Source: Hydrogenedens sp964549105 | Lineage (GTDB): Bacteria > Hydrogenedentota > Hydrogenedentia > Hydrogenedentales > Hydrogenedentaceae | Direction of reading: 5' to 3' | Assembly (NCBI GenBank): GCA_964549105.1 | Contig: CAZJTZ010000008.1 | Location: forward strand, 48,540-112,539 | Length of the DNA: 64,000 bases | Part shown: positions 36,882-45,697 of the stretch, piece by piece | How positions within the stretch are numbered: position 1 is the stretch's first letter | How the letters are laid out: each line of letters opens with the position of its first letter | Program-made: the position numbers and the translations under genes | Notes under the pieces: model-generated | The model's database searches: none | Told to the model about the DNA's origin: nothing | What the model saw: the letters and a program-made list of their open reading frames with translations, nothing else

Positions 36882-38699
36882 ATGCAGAAGCAAAAAACGC
36901 AAAGGATACCCACACGGTCAGAAGTGCCATTAGAATTTACCTGGGATTTAACGCCTATATTTAAGAATAATAAAGAATGGGAGAAAGCCTATCAGGAAAC
37001 AGAGAAATCCATTCCCAAATTTCTTCAGTTTCGTGGAAAATTATCGCAATCGCCTAAAAATCTACGCTCTTGTCTCGACCTTGAAAATAAGATAGAACAG
37101 GTACTCGAACGGCTGGTTGTCTATGCGAATTTAAAGGTGTGTGAGGATATTACAAATACACAGTATCTTGCCCTGGCAGAGCGAATCCAGCACTTGAATA
37201 TGCTTGTAGCAGAAGTGACAAGTTATATTGCCCCAGAAATCCGAAATATTCCTGACAAAAAATTTAATTTGTTCCTCACGAGTAAAGAACTTGCACCGTA
37301 TCGTTTTGTTCTTGAAAACTTACGGAGATTTAAGCCCCATATCTTGTCGGAAAAGGAAGAACATCTGCTTGCACTGCATACAGAAAGTTCGGGGAGTGCA
37401 GGCAAAATTTTTGAGCAATTGAATGACGCCGACCTGAGGTTTGGGACGATTACTGATGATAAGGGTAACAAGGTAGAATTGAGCCATGCCAATTTCCGTG
37501 TGTTTATGGACTATAAAAATCGGAACATTCGGAAAAAGGCGTTTTTCCAATATTACCATGCCTACGAAGACCATGCAAATACCTTATCGGCTTCGCTTTC
37601 CTCGTCCGTGTTGGAAGATGTATTCCACACAAGGGCACGAAAGTATAAAACGACCCTTGAAGGTGCTTTGTTTGAAGAGAATATACCGACTTCTGTATAT
37701 CACAATCTGCTTCAAACGGTAAAGGATAGTTTATCGCCTTTGGTAGATTATTTAGAATTACGAAAACAGGTTTTGGGCGTGAAAAGATTGCATGCTTACG
37801 ATTTGTTTGCACCACTTGTAGATACCAGGCCCAGACATCGGAAATATGAAGAAGCGGTTAAAGACACGATAGAAGCATTAGCCCCATTGGGCAATGAATA
37901 TACACGCATACTGGAAGAAGGTTTATTGAAAAATCGCTGGGTGGACCGTTATGAGAACAAAGGTAAGCGGAGTGGTGCTTTTTCCTGGGGCTGCTATCGG
38001 TGTCCACCGTATATGTTGATGAACTATAAGGAGGAATTGGAAGATTCTGTATTTACTCTGGTTCATGAAGCAGGGCACTCTATGCACAGTTATTTTAGCG
38101 ACTGTGCACAGCCTTTCCATTACAGTCATTACACCATTTTTGTAGCGGAAGTAGCTTCCACTGTTAATGAGCAGTTGCTTATTCATTATTACTTGCAAAA
38201 GTTGCCATCAAGAGAAGACCGTATTCGGCTGCTATGCCGTGAGATTGATGAAATCCGAGCCACTTTAATCCGACAAACCATGTTTGCAGAATTTGAACTT
38301 CGAGTTCATACCCTTGCAGAACAGGGATTTCCTTTGACGCTGGATGTATTCCGCAATGAATATCATTCCTTGCTTGACACTTACTTCGCTGGTGCTCTGG
38401 AAATTGACCCGCAATTAGAACTGGAATGCTTCCGAATACCCCATTTCTACCAGTCGTTTTATGTATATAAATATGCAACAGGCATTTCCTCGGCGATAAC
38501 TATCGCAAAACAACTTATCCAGGGAAATGAACAGTCTCAAAAGAAATATCTGAAATTCCTTTCGATGGGTGGTTCAAAATATCCCCTTGAAGAACTCAAA
38601 TCTGCGGGTGTAGATTTATCCACCCCTGAACCTATTCAGACAGCTATGGCACATCTTGAAGAAAGGGTGTCCCAACTCCGTGAACTTTTGATAAAATAG
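36882..38699 (+). CDS. pepF: Oligoendopeptidase F (M3B metallopeptidase)
   Basis: A cytoplasmic zinc peptidase that degrades short peptides. The zinc motif is HEAGH at residues 395-399 (LVHEAGHSMHSYFSD), followed by the third ligand region FVAEVASTVNEQLL. The preceding block RSGAFSWGCYRCPPYMLMNY is diagnostic of PepF. The N-terminal M3B domain opens with SEVPLEFTWDLTPIFKN. At 605 residues it has the expected length. It is a single gene with its own promoter; CAGGAG lies before the ATG. Confidence 0.96.
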   Translation: MQKQKTQRIPTRSEVPLEFTWDLTPIFKNNKEWEKAYQETEKSIPKFLQFRGKLSQSPKNLRSCLDLENKIEQVLERLVVYANLKVCEDITNTQYLALAERIQHLNMLVAEVTSYIAPEIRNIPDKKFNLFLTSKELAPYRFVLENLRRFKPHILSEKEEHLLALHTESSGSAGKIFEQLNDADLRFGTITDDKGNKVELSHANFRVFMDYKNRNIRKKAFFQYYHAYEDHANTLSASLSSSVLEDVFHTRARKYKTTLEGALFEENIPTSVYHNLLQTVKDSLSPLVDYLELRKQVLGVKRLHAYDLFAPLVDTRPRHRKYEEAVKDTIEALAPLGNEYTRILEEGLLKNRWVDRYENKGKRSGAFSWGCYRCPPYMLMNYKEELEDSVFTLVHEAGHSMHSYFSDCAQPFHYSHYTIFVAEVASTVNEQLLIHYYLQKLPSREDRIRLLCREIDEIRATLIRQTMFAEFELRVHTLAEQGFPLTLDVFRNEYHSLLDTYFAGALEIDPQLELECFRIPHFYQSFYVYKYATGISSAITIAKQLIQGNEQSQKKYLKFLSMGGSKYPLEELKSAGVDLSTPEPIQTAMAHLEERVSQLRELLIK

Positions 38700-38769
38700 T
38701 AATAAGACTAATTTTTAGATTTAGTTAAAGCCTCTTTCCAAACAATTAATCTTGAAAGGGAAAAGATAA

Positions 38770-40344
38770 GTGAAAAATATGAGATTACATAATAAAGATT
38801 ATTTCCCTCTATTCATTTGGGCAATTTCTTTCATTTTTATTGTTGTAATAAATGATACCTTTGCAGATTTTTCTTTTGATAGTTTTTTAAGACCTCTGGA
38901 AGGCCAAAGCCTGCGAAATAGTAGTTCCTCGGAAGACATTGCGAGGAACAATGATGCAAGTGCGATTGAACCTAATCAGACCCTTGTGCTTTTAGATACG
39001 GACGGACCGGGTATGATTACTCATATCTGGAACACCGTTGCAACAAAAAATCTGTTTTATGCGAGAACGATTGTTTTACGAATTTACTATGATAGTATGG
39101 AGAAACCAAGTGTAGAAGTGCCCCTTGGCGATTTCTTTGGTCTGGGTCTGGCGGCACACAAGGCTTTTATCTCCCAACCTGTGGTAAATTCTTCATTGGG
39201 TCGTGCTCGTGCTTGCTTCTGGCAAATGCCATTCCAGAAACATATCAAAGTTACCGCAACAAACGAGTCCGATATACGCGTTGATTCGTTCTACTACTAT
39301 ATTGATTGGAAAAAGTTGAATGAGGTCAATCCGGATATGCCTTATTTCCATGCCCGGTATCGGCAGGAGTATCCAGCAAAATCTGGGAATTATACCTTAC
39401 TGGAGACACAAGGGAAAGGGGACTATGTCGGCACGGTTTATTCTGTTATGCAAATGGAGACAGGCTGGTTTGGTGAAGGTGATGACTTCTTTTATATTGA
39501 TGGAGCAGAAGTTCCACAGTTAAAAGGTACAGGAACAGAAGATTATTTTAATGATGCCTGGGGATTTCGCGAATTTTCAGCACCTTATTATGGTGTCCCG
39601 ATGTATGAAGGTGTATTTGCAGGTGACCGTGTAAGTGCTTATCGCTGGCATATTCCTGACCCTATCCATTTCGATAAAAGTTTGAAAGTGGTTATTGAGC
39701 ACAAAGGCAGTATTATGAACGAGAAAGCACCAATTACAAAGATGGACCTTGGCGGGTTCAAGGAGCGTGAGGATTGGGTCAGTTCTGTGGCGTTTTGGTA
39801 TCAAAGTCCACCAACGGTATGGGACGAGCCCTTACCCCCTGCTGAAAAACGCTATCCACCATATCAATCACTTATGTCTGATAAACTTACCTATCGAGCA
39901 GACCCACCTCTGGCAGTTGTTCCAGGGGATTATTACCTGCTTTATATCCCGCTTACTCAAAAGGCAAGTATTGAATTTGATTTTGAAGTTCAGCAAAAAG
40001 GGACTTACCGCATTGACTCCTTTATGATTTTTTCTCTGTTTAGTGGCGTGTTTCAAACATATATGGACGGAAAACCGTTTGGGACGCCAATTGACCTTTC
40101 CGCACCGGGATTTGATTTCTGTCCTGTATATTTAGATATACACGAACTTTCCGCAGGCAAACATACCCTTCGTTTTGAAGGAGTTGTGCAGACGCCTAAA
40201 TATTCACGGTCTATGGCACCGAAAACTTATGGTCTGGGTATCATTAACCTTATGCTTCTACGACTGGAAGACATGGAAGGATACCGAAGCGTTCTAAAAC
40301 AATTAGACCCCAACGCATTCCCTCAGGAACAAAAAAGCAATTAA
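38770..40344 (+). CDS. GH172-type glycoside hydrolase (DUF2961), exported
   Basis: Family members act on fructan or arabinan-type sugars (difructose dianhydride and alpha-D-arabinofuranoside enzymes). Family marks include the DGPGMITHIWNTV strand, the VPLGDFFGLGL motif, FWQMPFQKHIKVTATNES and the catalytic region ELKGTGTEDYFNDAWGF-like segment (here QLKGTGTEDYFNDAWGF, with its acidic pair). The jelly-roll tail from about residue 390 ends in EGVVQTPKYSRS. A hydrophobic segment at residues ~15-33 serves as signal. The GTG start has GAAAGGG nine bases before it; an ATG three codons later is possible. It is unclear whether this cell makes or eats the substrate. Confidence 0.88.
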   Translation: MKNMRLHNKDYFPLFIWAISFIFIVVINDTFADFSFDSFLRPLEGQSLRNSSSSEDIARNNDASAIEPNQTLVLLDTDGPGMITHIWNTVATKNLFYARTIVLRIYYDSMEKPSVEVPLGDFFGLGLAAHKAFISQPVVNSSLGRARACFWQMPFQKHIKVTATNESDIRVDSFYYYIDWKKLNEVNPDMPYFHARYRQEYPAKSGNYTLLETQGKGDYVGTVYSVMQMETGWFGEGDDFFYIDGAEVPQLKGTGTEDYFNDAWGFREFSAPYYGVPMYEGVFAGDRVSAYRWHIPDPIHFDKSLKVVIEHKGSIMNEKAPITKMDLGGFKEREDWVSSVAFWYQSPPTVWDEPLPPAEKRYPPYQSLMSDKLTYRADPPLAVVPGDYYLLYIPLTQKASIEFDFEVQQKGTYRIDSFMIFSLFSGVFQTYMDGKPFGTPIDLSAPGFDFCPVYLDIHELSAGKHTLRFEGVVQTPKYSRSMAPKTYGLGIINLMLLRLEDMEGYRSVLKQLDPNAFPQEQKSN

Positions 40345-40379
40345 GAAATGATTAAACCTAATCTAATATAGGTCAAGAT

Positions 40380-41495
40380 ATGAAAGTTATTATCACAGGT
40401 GGCGGAACGGGTGGACATATCTTTCCTGCCCTTGCCATACTTGAAGAATTACAGCGACGCGACCACCTATTACTTGTGCAATGGGTGGGCAAAAAGGGTA
40501 GTATGGAAGAGGAGATTTGTAAGCAAAAAGACATTCCCTTCCGCAGTGTTCCTATTCGTGGCTGGCCTCGCAAAGTCAGTATTGCTCAGGGGGTAACCTT
40601 TTTGATGCTGGCTTTGTCTATTTTGCGTGCCTTTCATATTTTATTACGATTCCAGCCGCAAATAGTGATTGGTGTAGGTGGCTATGTCTCATTCCCGATT
40701 ATATGGGCAGCACAGAAATTGAAGATACCCACCGTGCTGCATGAACAAAATTCGCGTTTAGGAATGGCAAATCGGATTTTAGCAAAGGAAGCAAAGAAGA
40801 TATTTTTGAGTTTTCCATTAATGGAAGAGTTGCCACAAGAAATTTATCCACCTGAGAAATTTATTTGTACAGGGAATCCTATTCGGCATGCGTTTTTAGC
40901 CCATCCTTCGAGAGAGGAAGCCTTGAATACATTAGGATTAAGTGCAGACCGAAAAACAGTTCTTGTGATGGGAGGAAGTCAGGGTGCTCATACGCTCAAT
41001 TCCGTTGTGGTTGAAATGCTGAATGCTTTACAGCCTGACGAATTTCAAATTATCTGGATAACTGGACGAAACGATTACGATACTTTTAAAAACCTTGCGA
41101 CTACGGCAAAAGTGCCTGTGAAGATTTATCCCTTCTATGAAGATATGGCTACATTGATGTCTGCTGTTGACTTAATTATTGCCCGTTCTGGTGCTTCCAC
41201 TTTAGCGGAGATTACTGTGTTAGGGAAACCGTCTATTTTAGTGCCTTTCCCTCATGCTACCGATAACCATCAGGAATATAATGCTCGTTCCTTAGAAGAG
41301 GTAGGTGCGGCAGAAGTGGTTCTTGATAAGGATTGTTCTGTGGATAATATACTCCCTAAAATTCGCAAAATCCTTAACGACCCTGTTTTATATCAGAATA
41401 TGTCTAACTCTGCAAAAAAACTTGCTAAACCTCTCGCCGCTGAAACCATTGCAGAAGAAATTATTCAATTGGTTTTTTCTTATTCTGCTGAGTAG
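40380..41495 (+). CDS. murG: UDP-GlcNAc:undecaprenyl-pyrophosphoryl-MurNAc-pentapeptide transferase MurG
   Basis: MurG adds GlcNAc to lipid I at the inner membrane face, giving lipid II for peptidoglycan. The first glycine loop is TGGGTGGHIFPALAILEE and the acceptor-side loop is IGVGGYVSFPIIWAAQKLKI with VLHEQNSRLGMANR. The donor site includes VMGGSQGAHTLNSVV, ARSGASTLAEITVLGKPSIL and PFPHATDNHQEYNAR. The 371 residues are normal. Its presence away from the usual dcw cluster (no ftsW or murC here) is notable. The intergenic gap from the GH172 gene is only 35 bp. Confidence 0.96.
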   Translation: MKVIITGGGTGGHIFPALAILEELQRRDHLLLVQWVGKKGSMEEEICKQKDIPFRSVPIRGWPRKVSIAQGVTFLMLALSILRAFHILLRFQPQIVIGVGGYVSFPIIWAAQKLKIPTVLHEQNSRLGMANRILAKEAKKIFLSFPLMEELPQEIYPPEKFICTGNPIRHAFLAHPSREEALNTLGLSADRKTVLVMGGSQGAHTLNSVVVEMLNALQPDEFQIIWITGRNDYDTFKNLATTAKVPVKIYPFYEDMATLMSAVDLIIARSGASTLAEITVLGKPSILVPFPHATDNHQEYNARSLEEVGAAEVVLDKDCSVDNILPKIRKILNDPVLYQNMSNSAKKLAKPLAAETIAEEIIQLVFSYSAE

Positions 41496-41564
41496 ACCTT
41501 AAATATTAAACTCTCCCCTTTTATTCAGCAACCTCTCCTGGCTTTGTCTGCTTTTAATTATAGA

Positions 41565-42074
41565 TTATTTTTTCTCAGCCGTTTGCTTACAACTACAAAC
41601 AGGACCTGAAGCCTGTGGAGCACTACCTGTTTTTTCGGCTATTTTGGTAATAATCTCTTCCGATTTTGTGGGTCCTTTTATCTTGCGGTCATGCCAGTCA
41701 GGATTTGTTAGCAGGCTCACACCATATACCTGCCTTACTGCGGAGATATAAATTTTCGTTTCTTCAGAGTTTACGGCTCCCAGATTAATCTCATACTTGA
41801 TACGGTTTAACTGTGCCCATTCCCTTTTGGGTTGGTCATAAGCAACGAATGCCCCCCGCTTATCACGCGTGTATATATCCAGTTTTAGTTCGCGAAGGGT
41901 TTCTTTGGTGGCTTGCCATGTTTTTTCAAAAGGTGCTTTTATCGTTATTACCTTTTCTTCTGCAAAACCGCTTGTGTCCTTCATCGTTTTTGCACAACCA
42001 TTAAGCAAAATGGCTGAGGCGAGCATTGCAAAAAAACAACTTAATAATATATGTTTTCTTAACATCTTAAACAA
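41565..42074 (-). CDS. Lipoprotein of unknown function (DUF3568-like)
   Basis: The signal peptide MLRKHILLSCFFAMLASAIL ends in a lipobox LNGC, so the mature protein is lipid-modified at Cys. The remaining ~140 residues form one alpha/beta domain with the strand-rich pattern TIKAPFEKTWQATKETLREL and AFVAYDQPKREWAQLNRIKY, similar to small DUF3568-like lipoproteins. The tail contains CSCKQ, two cysteines of unknown use. It is 24 bp upstream of nothing else on its strand and downstream of the monooxygenase gene, which may be co-transcribed. Confidence 0.65.
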   Translation of the reverse strand: MFKMLRKHILLSCFFAMLASAILLNGCAKTMKDTSGFAEEKVITIKAPFEKTWQATKETLRELKLDIYTRDKRGAFVAYDQPKREWAQLNRIKYEINLGAVNSEETKIYISAVRQVYGVSLLTNPDWHDRKIKGPTKSEEIITKIAEKTGSAPQASGPVCSCKQTAEKK

Positions 42075-42098
42075 TCCTTCTGGTTATATTTCTATCTT

Positions 42099-42389
42099 TT
42101 AATCTTCTACCGAATTATATTTTACACTATATCTTGGTTCTGCCATCATGGAAGCGACTGTATCCCGCCAGAGGGCATAATGAGCCGTTTCCTTATGGGT
42201 CGAATTGTCCTTTTCACTCTTATATGCTTCGTATAACACAAAACGAGTTGGGTCGTCTATTTGTTGAAGTATATCAAAATTGACCACGCCAGGTTCTTTT
42301 CTACTTTCTCGTGCATTCTGCAAAGACGCTTCACGAAACACAGTTAAGAACTCCGGCTTTACATGCACATACACCACAACAACATACAT
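42099..42389 (-). CDS. Antibiotic-biosynthesis-monooxygenase-fold protein (YgiN/LsrG-like)
   Basis: The 96-residue ABM-type ferredoxin-like fold has the classic opening VVVYVHVKPEFLTVFREASL. NARESRKEPGVVNFDILQQI and the strand-turn TRFVLYEAYKSEKDNSTHKE follow, then HYALWRDTVASMM. Such small dimeric proteins act as cofactor-free quinol monooxygenases or, like LsrG, on signalling sugars. No specific substrate can be assigned. It is followed 24 bp later by the lipoprotein gene. Confidence 0.88.
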   Translation of the reverse strand: MYVVVVYVHVKPEFLTVFREASLQNARESRKEPGVVNFDILQQIDDPTRFVLYEAYKSEKDNSTHKETAHYALWRDTVASMMAEPRYSVKYNSVED

Positions 42390-42607
42390 TTCATCTACAC
42401 CTTTATATCAAAATAACTTATGGCTTATTTCAACCTTATTCCTAATATTATGTCCAAATTGCATTTAAATCTTCAAGAACGATTTTTGCAAAACAAAATG
42501 TTTACACCATCATACAAATTGGCTTACTTCAAATCCGACCCATAGCAACTCTTTTTGTCTTACTTGTCTCTCCATTTTTCTTTTGTATAAAATTTATATC
42601 AAAAATT

Positions 42608-43792
42608 ATGAAACATCATCATTTAATAAAAATAACCCAATTCTTTTTCTTTACCATTATTGTTGTATTTATTCTTGGGGAGATAGGTACTCAGATTTAT
42701 ATTCGATACTTCGCAAATTATGAGAATTTTATAAAATTTGCTTCAATACATCAATTAGTGAAAAAGTTAGAATCAACGGAAGAGGATTTACAGGTAAAAG
42801 TTCACCCCTATCTGGGGTATGCGTTAAAGGAGAATTTCAAGCGAGGGAAAAATTGTCACAATTCTATGGGTTTTCGTGGGAAAGAACTGATACCTAAAAA
42901 GGAGGGAGAAATCTGGATTGCCTGTATAGGTGGTTCTACTACTTATGATGATGAGATAGAAGATTGGGAAAAGGCATATCCTGCCCAATTGGAAAATATC
43001 TTACAGAACCAAGGATACAAGGTTCAGGTAATTAATGCTGGGACGCCCGGCTGGACAAGTTGGGAAATAGTGGTAGACTACTTATTCAGACTATCCTATT
43101 TACCTATTGATATTCTTATTTATTACGAAGCAAGCAATGAACTTTCCGCAAGGATTGTTTATCCACCCTCTGCATACAAGCCTGACAATACAGGAACAAG
43201 GTCAGGATTACCGGGAATTTTTAAGATACCCATCTGGGAAGAAAGTGCCCTTATACGCATGATTTTAATAAGCACAGGCTATACCCTTCCCCATCTATCT
43301 ATTTTAAGAATTTTCGACCGACCTGCATATACAAACTATGCCCTCGATTTTGGACAGCAAAACTTCAATGGGAATTATCCCGATGGAATTTTTAAGACTG
43401 TGTCATTAGAAGAAATTTTACAGGCAAACCCGCCTATTTATTTTGAGCAGAACCTGAAACATTTAGTTCTATTAGCAAAGAATAAAGGTGTCCAACCTGT
43501 TTTAGTATCATTTGCCTTAGACCATTCCCCCAACGCATTAAAGAGATTGTATGGTGTAGGAGATGATAAACCTGAACTCGTTAAAACCATTTTTGCGGCT
43601 TACGACGAGATGAATGATGTTACAAAAGAAGTGGCTACCGAAAGTGGGACTCCCTTTTTCAATTTTGCCCAAGAATACCCAAACGACCCCACTCTTTATG
43701 TAGATTCCCTTCACAACAACGAGGAAGGAGCGAGGCTAAAAGCACAAATGTTTGCCGACTTCCTAATTCATTCAGGCCTATTATCAAAATAA
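42608..43792 (+). CDS. Exported SGNH/GDSL-type esterase-like protein
   Basis: A signal anchor (ITQFFFFTIIVVFILGEIG) opens the protein. SGNH block I is IACIGGSTTYDDEI, with Ser as nucleophile. The Gly block INAGTPGWTSWEIVVDYLFR and the Asn block YYEASNELSAR follow. The catalytic Asp-x-x-His pair is YVDSLHNNEEGARLKAQMFA near the C-terminus. The fold fits an acyl-esterase acting on surface glycans or lipids. It is a single gene; the ATG lacks a strong SD. Specificity is unknown. Confidence 0.82.
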   Translation: MKHHHLIKITQFFFFTIIVVFILGEIGTQIYIRYFANYENFIKFASIHQLVKKLESTEEDLQVKVHPYLGYALKENFKRGKNCHNSMGFRGKELIPKKEGEIWIACIGGSTTYDDEIEDWEKAYPAQLENILQNQGYKVQVINAGTPGWTSWEIVVDYLFRLSYLPIDILIYYEASNELSARIVYPPSAYKPDNTGTRSGLPGIFKIPIWEESALIRMILISTGYTLPHLSILRIFDRPAYTNYALDFGQQNFNGNYPDGIFKTVSLEEILQANPPIYFEQNLKHLVLLAKNKGVQPVLVSFALDHSPNALKRLYGVGDDKPELVKTIFAAYDEMNDVTKEVATESGTPFFNFAQEYPNDPTLYVDSLHNNEEGARLKAQMFADFLIHSGLLSK

Positions 43793-43886
43793 CATTTCCC
43801 TATTTCAAAATCCCAATTTTACTTTTTTTGTTTAACTTTTTTATATTAAGACAAACTAAAAATTAAATCATTAAGGAGATGTGGTT

Positions 43887-45509
43887 ATGGTCTGGATGGT
43901 GATTCAATTTGTGGCGTTTATGCAAGTTATGTGCCCGGATGTGAATGGGGTAGTTGTAAATGTGCGTGATTTGGGTGCGGTGGGAAATGCTAATGTTATG
44001 GATACGCAAGCCATTCAGAAGGGAATTGATTTGGCAAGTGAGAAGCAGTGCACACTCCTTATCCCATCGGGCTTATATTTGTCAGGTAGTCTGCATTTGA
44101 AAAGTAATATACACATTTATCTTGAACCCGGTGCTGTGATTCTGGGTAGTCAGAAGAAGGAAGATTATGACCCGTATGAGAAGTTGGACTTTCCTAATGA
44201 TTCGGACAGAGAGACCTCATTTTTCCATCATTCGCTAATGTGGGGTGAGGATATTGAAAATGTTTCTATCACAGGAAGTGGCACGATTGATTCAAATTTT
44301 ATGAAGCGTGGTGGACCGAAAGCATTAGCCTTCAAACGGTGTAAAAATATCAAGATTGAAGGTATTACTATTCGTAATGTTCCTAACTATACCATCAGTC
44401 TACTGGGTTGTGAGCAGGTCATCATTGATAAGGTTCAAATCTTTAATGCACACGCCGACGGCATTGACCCGGATTCGTGTCAGTTTGTGTTCATCTCCAA
44501 TTGTCGCATTGAAAGTGTAGATGATGCGATTGTGCCTAAAAGTAGTTTTTCCCTCGGTTATCGTCTTCCCTGCACGGACATCACTGTGACTAACTGCTAC
44601 CTTACTACATGCTGTAATGGTTTTAAGTTAGGGACGGAATCGGGTTCTGACTTCAAACGCATCACAGTCAACAATTGTATAGTTCGTGGTTTTGTTTCAA
44701 AGAATGAGAATTATTATGCGGTATCGGGAATCTCGCTAGAAGCCGTAGATGGCTCTAATATAGAAGGTGTCGCTATTAGTGATGTCGTTATTGACAAGGC
44801 ACGCACACCTATCTTTATCCGTCTTGGAAACCGTGGAAGGGACAAAGCACCAGGTCCGGGAAGCATACGGGGTGTTACTATCAATAATATAGTTGCCACA
44901 AATGTCAGCAATCCCAACATTATCGCCGGGCTACCCGGACATCCCGTAGAGGATATTCTCATTCAAAATGTATCCTGTGTTTTCAGCGGTTCCAATCCCT
45001 TGCGTCCTATTGGCGAAACTATTCCGGAGGAGGAAGCGAGGTATCCTGAGGCATTAATGTTCCAATCTCTGCCCTGTTATGCCTTTTTTGTCCGTCATGC
45101 TAAGGGTGTGCAATTGCAAAACATTTCATTTTCAGCAAAATCCCCTTTCTGGCGGCTTACCACTTACAAATACAAGAATATAAAATGGGATGAGCAGGGG
45201 AATCCTACCAACCTCTTTGAAAATTCTACCCCCAGCAATGCAGTTTACATTGAAGATACCAACGGATTTATCCTGTCCGACTGGCGGGAGAATTGCAGCA
45301 CCAATGAGACGCCTCTTTTATACTTAAAGGATGTCCAGAATGCGCAGATAGAAACTCCTTTGCATAACCGGACTACACCGCAATGGTGTACTATTGCAGG
45401 GAAAGATTCAAAAAGCCTTCATTTTGAAGGTCCAGCCTTCACCAGATTAAACAAAAATATCAAACTCACAAAAGAAGTAGAGAAATCCTCTGTTTATCTG
45501 GAAAAGTAA
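43887..45509 (+). CDS. GH28-like (polygalacturonase-family) beta-helix protein, exported
   Basis: The 540-residue right-handed beta-helix begins with a signal peptide (MVWMVIQFVAFMQVMC) and the family opener VNVRDLGAVGNANVMDTQAI. The active-site region reads NAHADGIDPDSC, then SVDDAIVPKSS, then NGFKLGTESGSDFKRI. This is the set found in a bacterial GH28 subfamily, with Asp residues in place of the classic NTD and DD motifs. Pectin or other uronate-containing glycans are likely substrates. AAGGAG lies 8 bases before the ATG at 43887, which I prefer to the GTG at 43881. A uronate-isomerase-like gene lies far upstream. Confidence 0.82.
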   Translation: MVWMVIQFVAFMQVMCPDVNGVVVNVRDLGAVGNANVMDTQAIQKGIDLASEKQCTLLIPSGLYLSGSLHLKSNIHIYLEPGAVILGSQKKEDYDPYEKLDFPNDSDRETSFFHHSLMWGEDIENVSITGSGTIDSNFMKRGGPKALAFKRCKNIKIEGITIRNVPNYTISLLGCEQVIIDKVQIFNAHADGIDPDSCQFVFISNCRIESVDDAIVPKSSFSLGYRLPCTDITVTNCYLTTCCNGFKLGTESGSDFKRITVNNCIVRGFVSKNENYYAVSGISLEAVDGSNIEGVAISDVVIDKARTPIFIRLGNRGRDKAPGPGSIRGVTINNIVATNVSNPNIIAGLPGHPVEDILIQNVSCVFSGSNPLRPIGETIPEEEARYPEALMFQSLPCYAFFVRHAKGVQLQNISFSAKSPFWRLTTYKYKNIKWDEQGNPTNLFENSTPSNAVYIEDTNGFILSDWRENCSTNETPLLYLKDVQNAQIETPLHNRTTPQWCTIAGKDSKSLHFEGPAFTRLNKNIKLTKEVEKSSVYLEK

Positions 45510-45697
45510 TATATTCCACAAGAAAAATAATTGTCTACTAAAATAACGAAGGGGAGGGTTTAGAATAATAGTGGAGAAGTTTGAAATGGCAGGGATAGAA
45601 TAGACCTCTGTAACAAGGTGGGATTATCAAAATAAATAGGGTATTATATTCATAACGATAAAAAGCCCCCAACCTTTTTAGAAAGGAAAGATATCCA

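Noticed and set aside
42390..42607. tRNA or small RNA in the gap before the SGNH hydrolase
   Set aside because: No cloverleaf, conserved TTCGAATC-like arm or strong hairpin could be found by eye; the gap is plain AT-rich spacer.
45673..45686. Hairpin CCTTT-TTAG-AAAGG hiding the ribosome-binding site of the helicase gene
   Set aside because: The stem is only five mostly A-U pairs, too weak to argue regulation.
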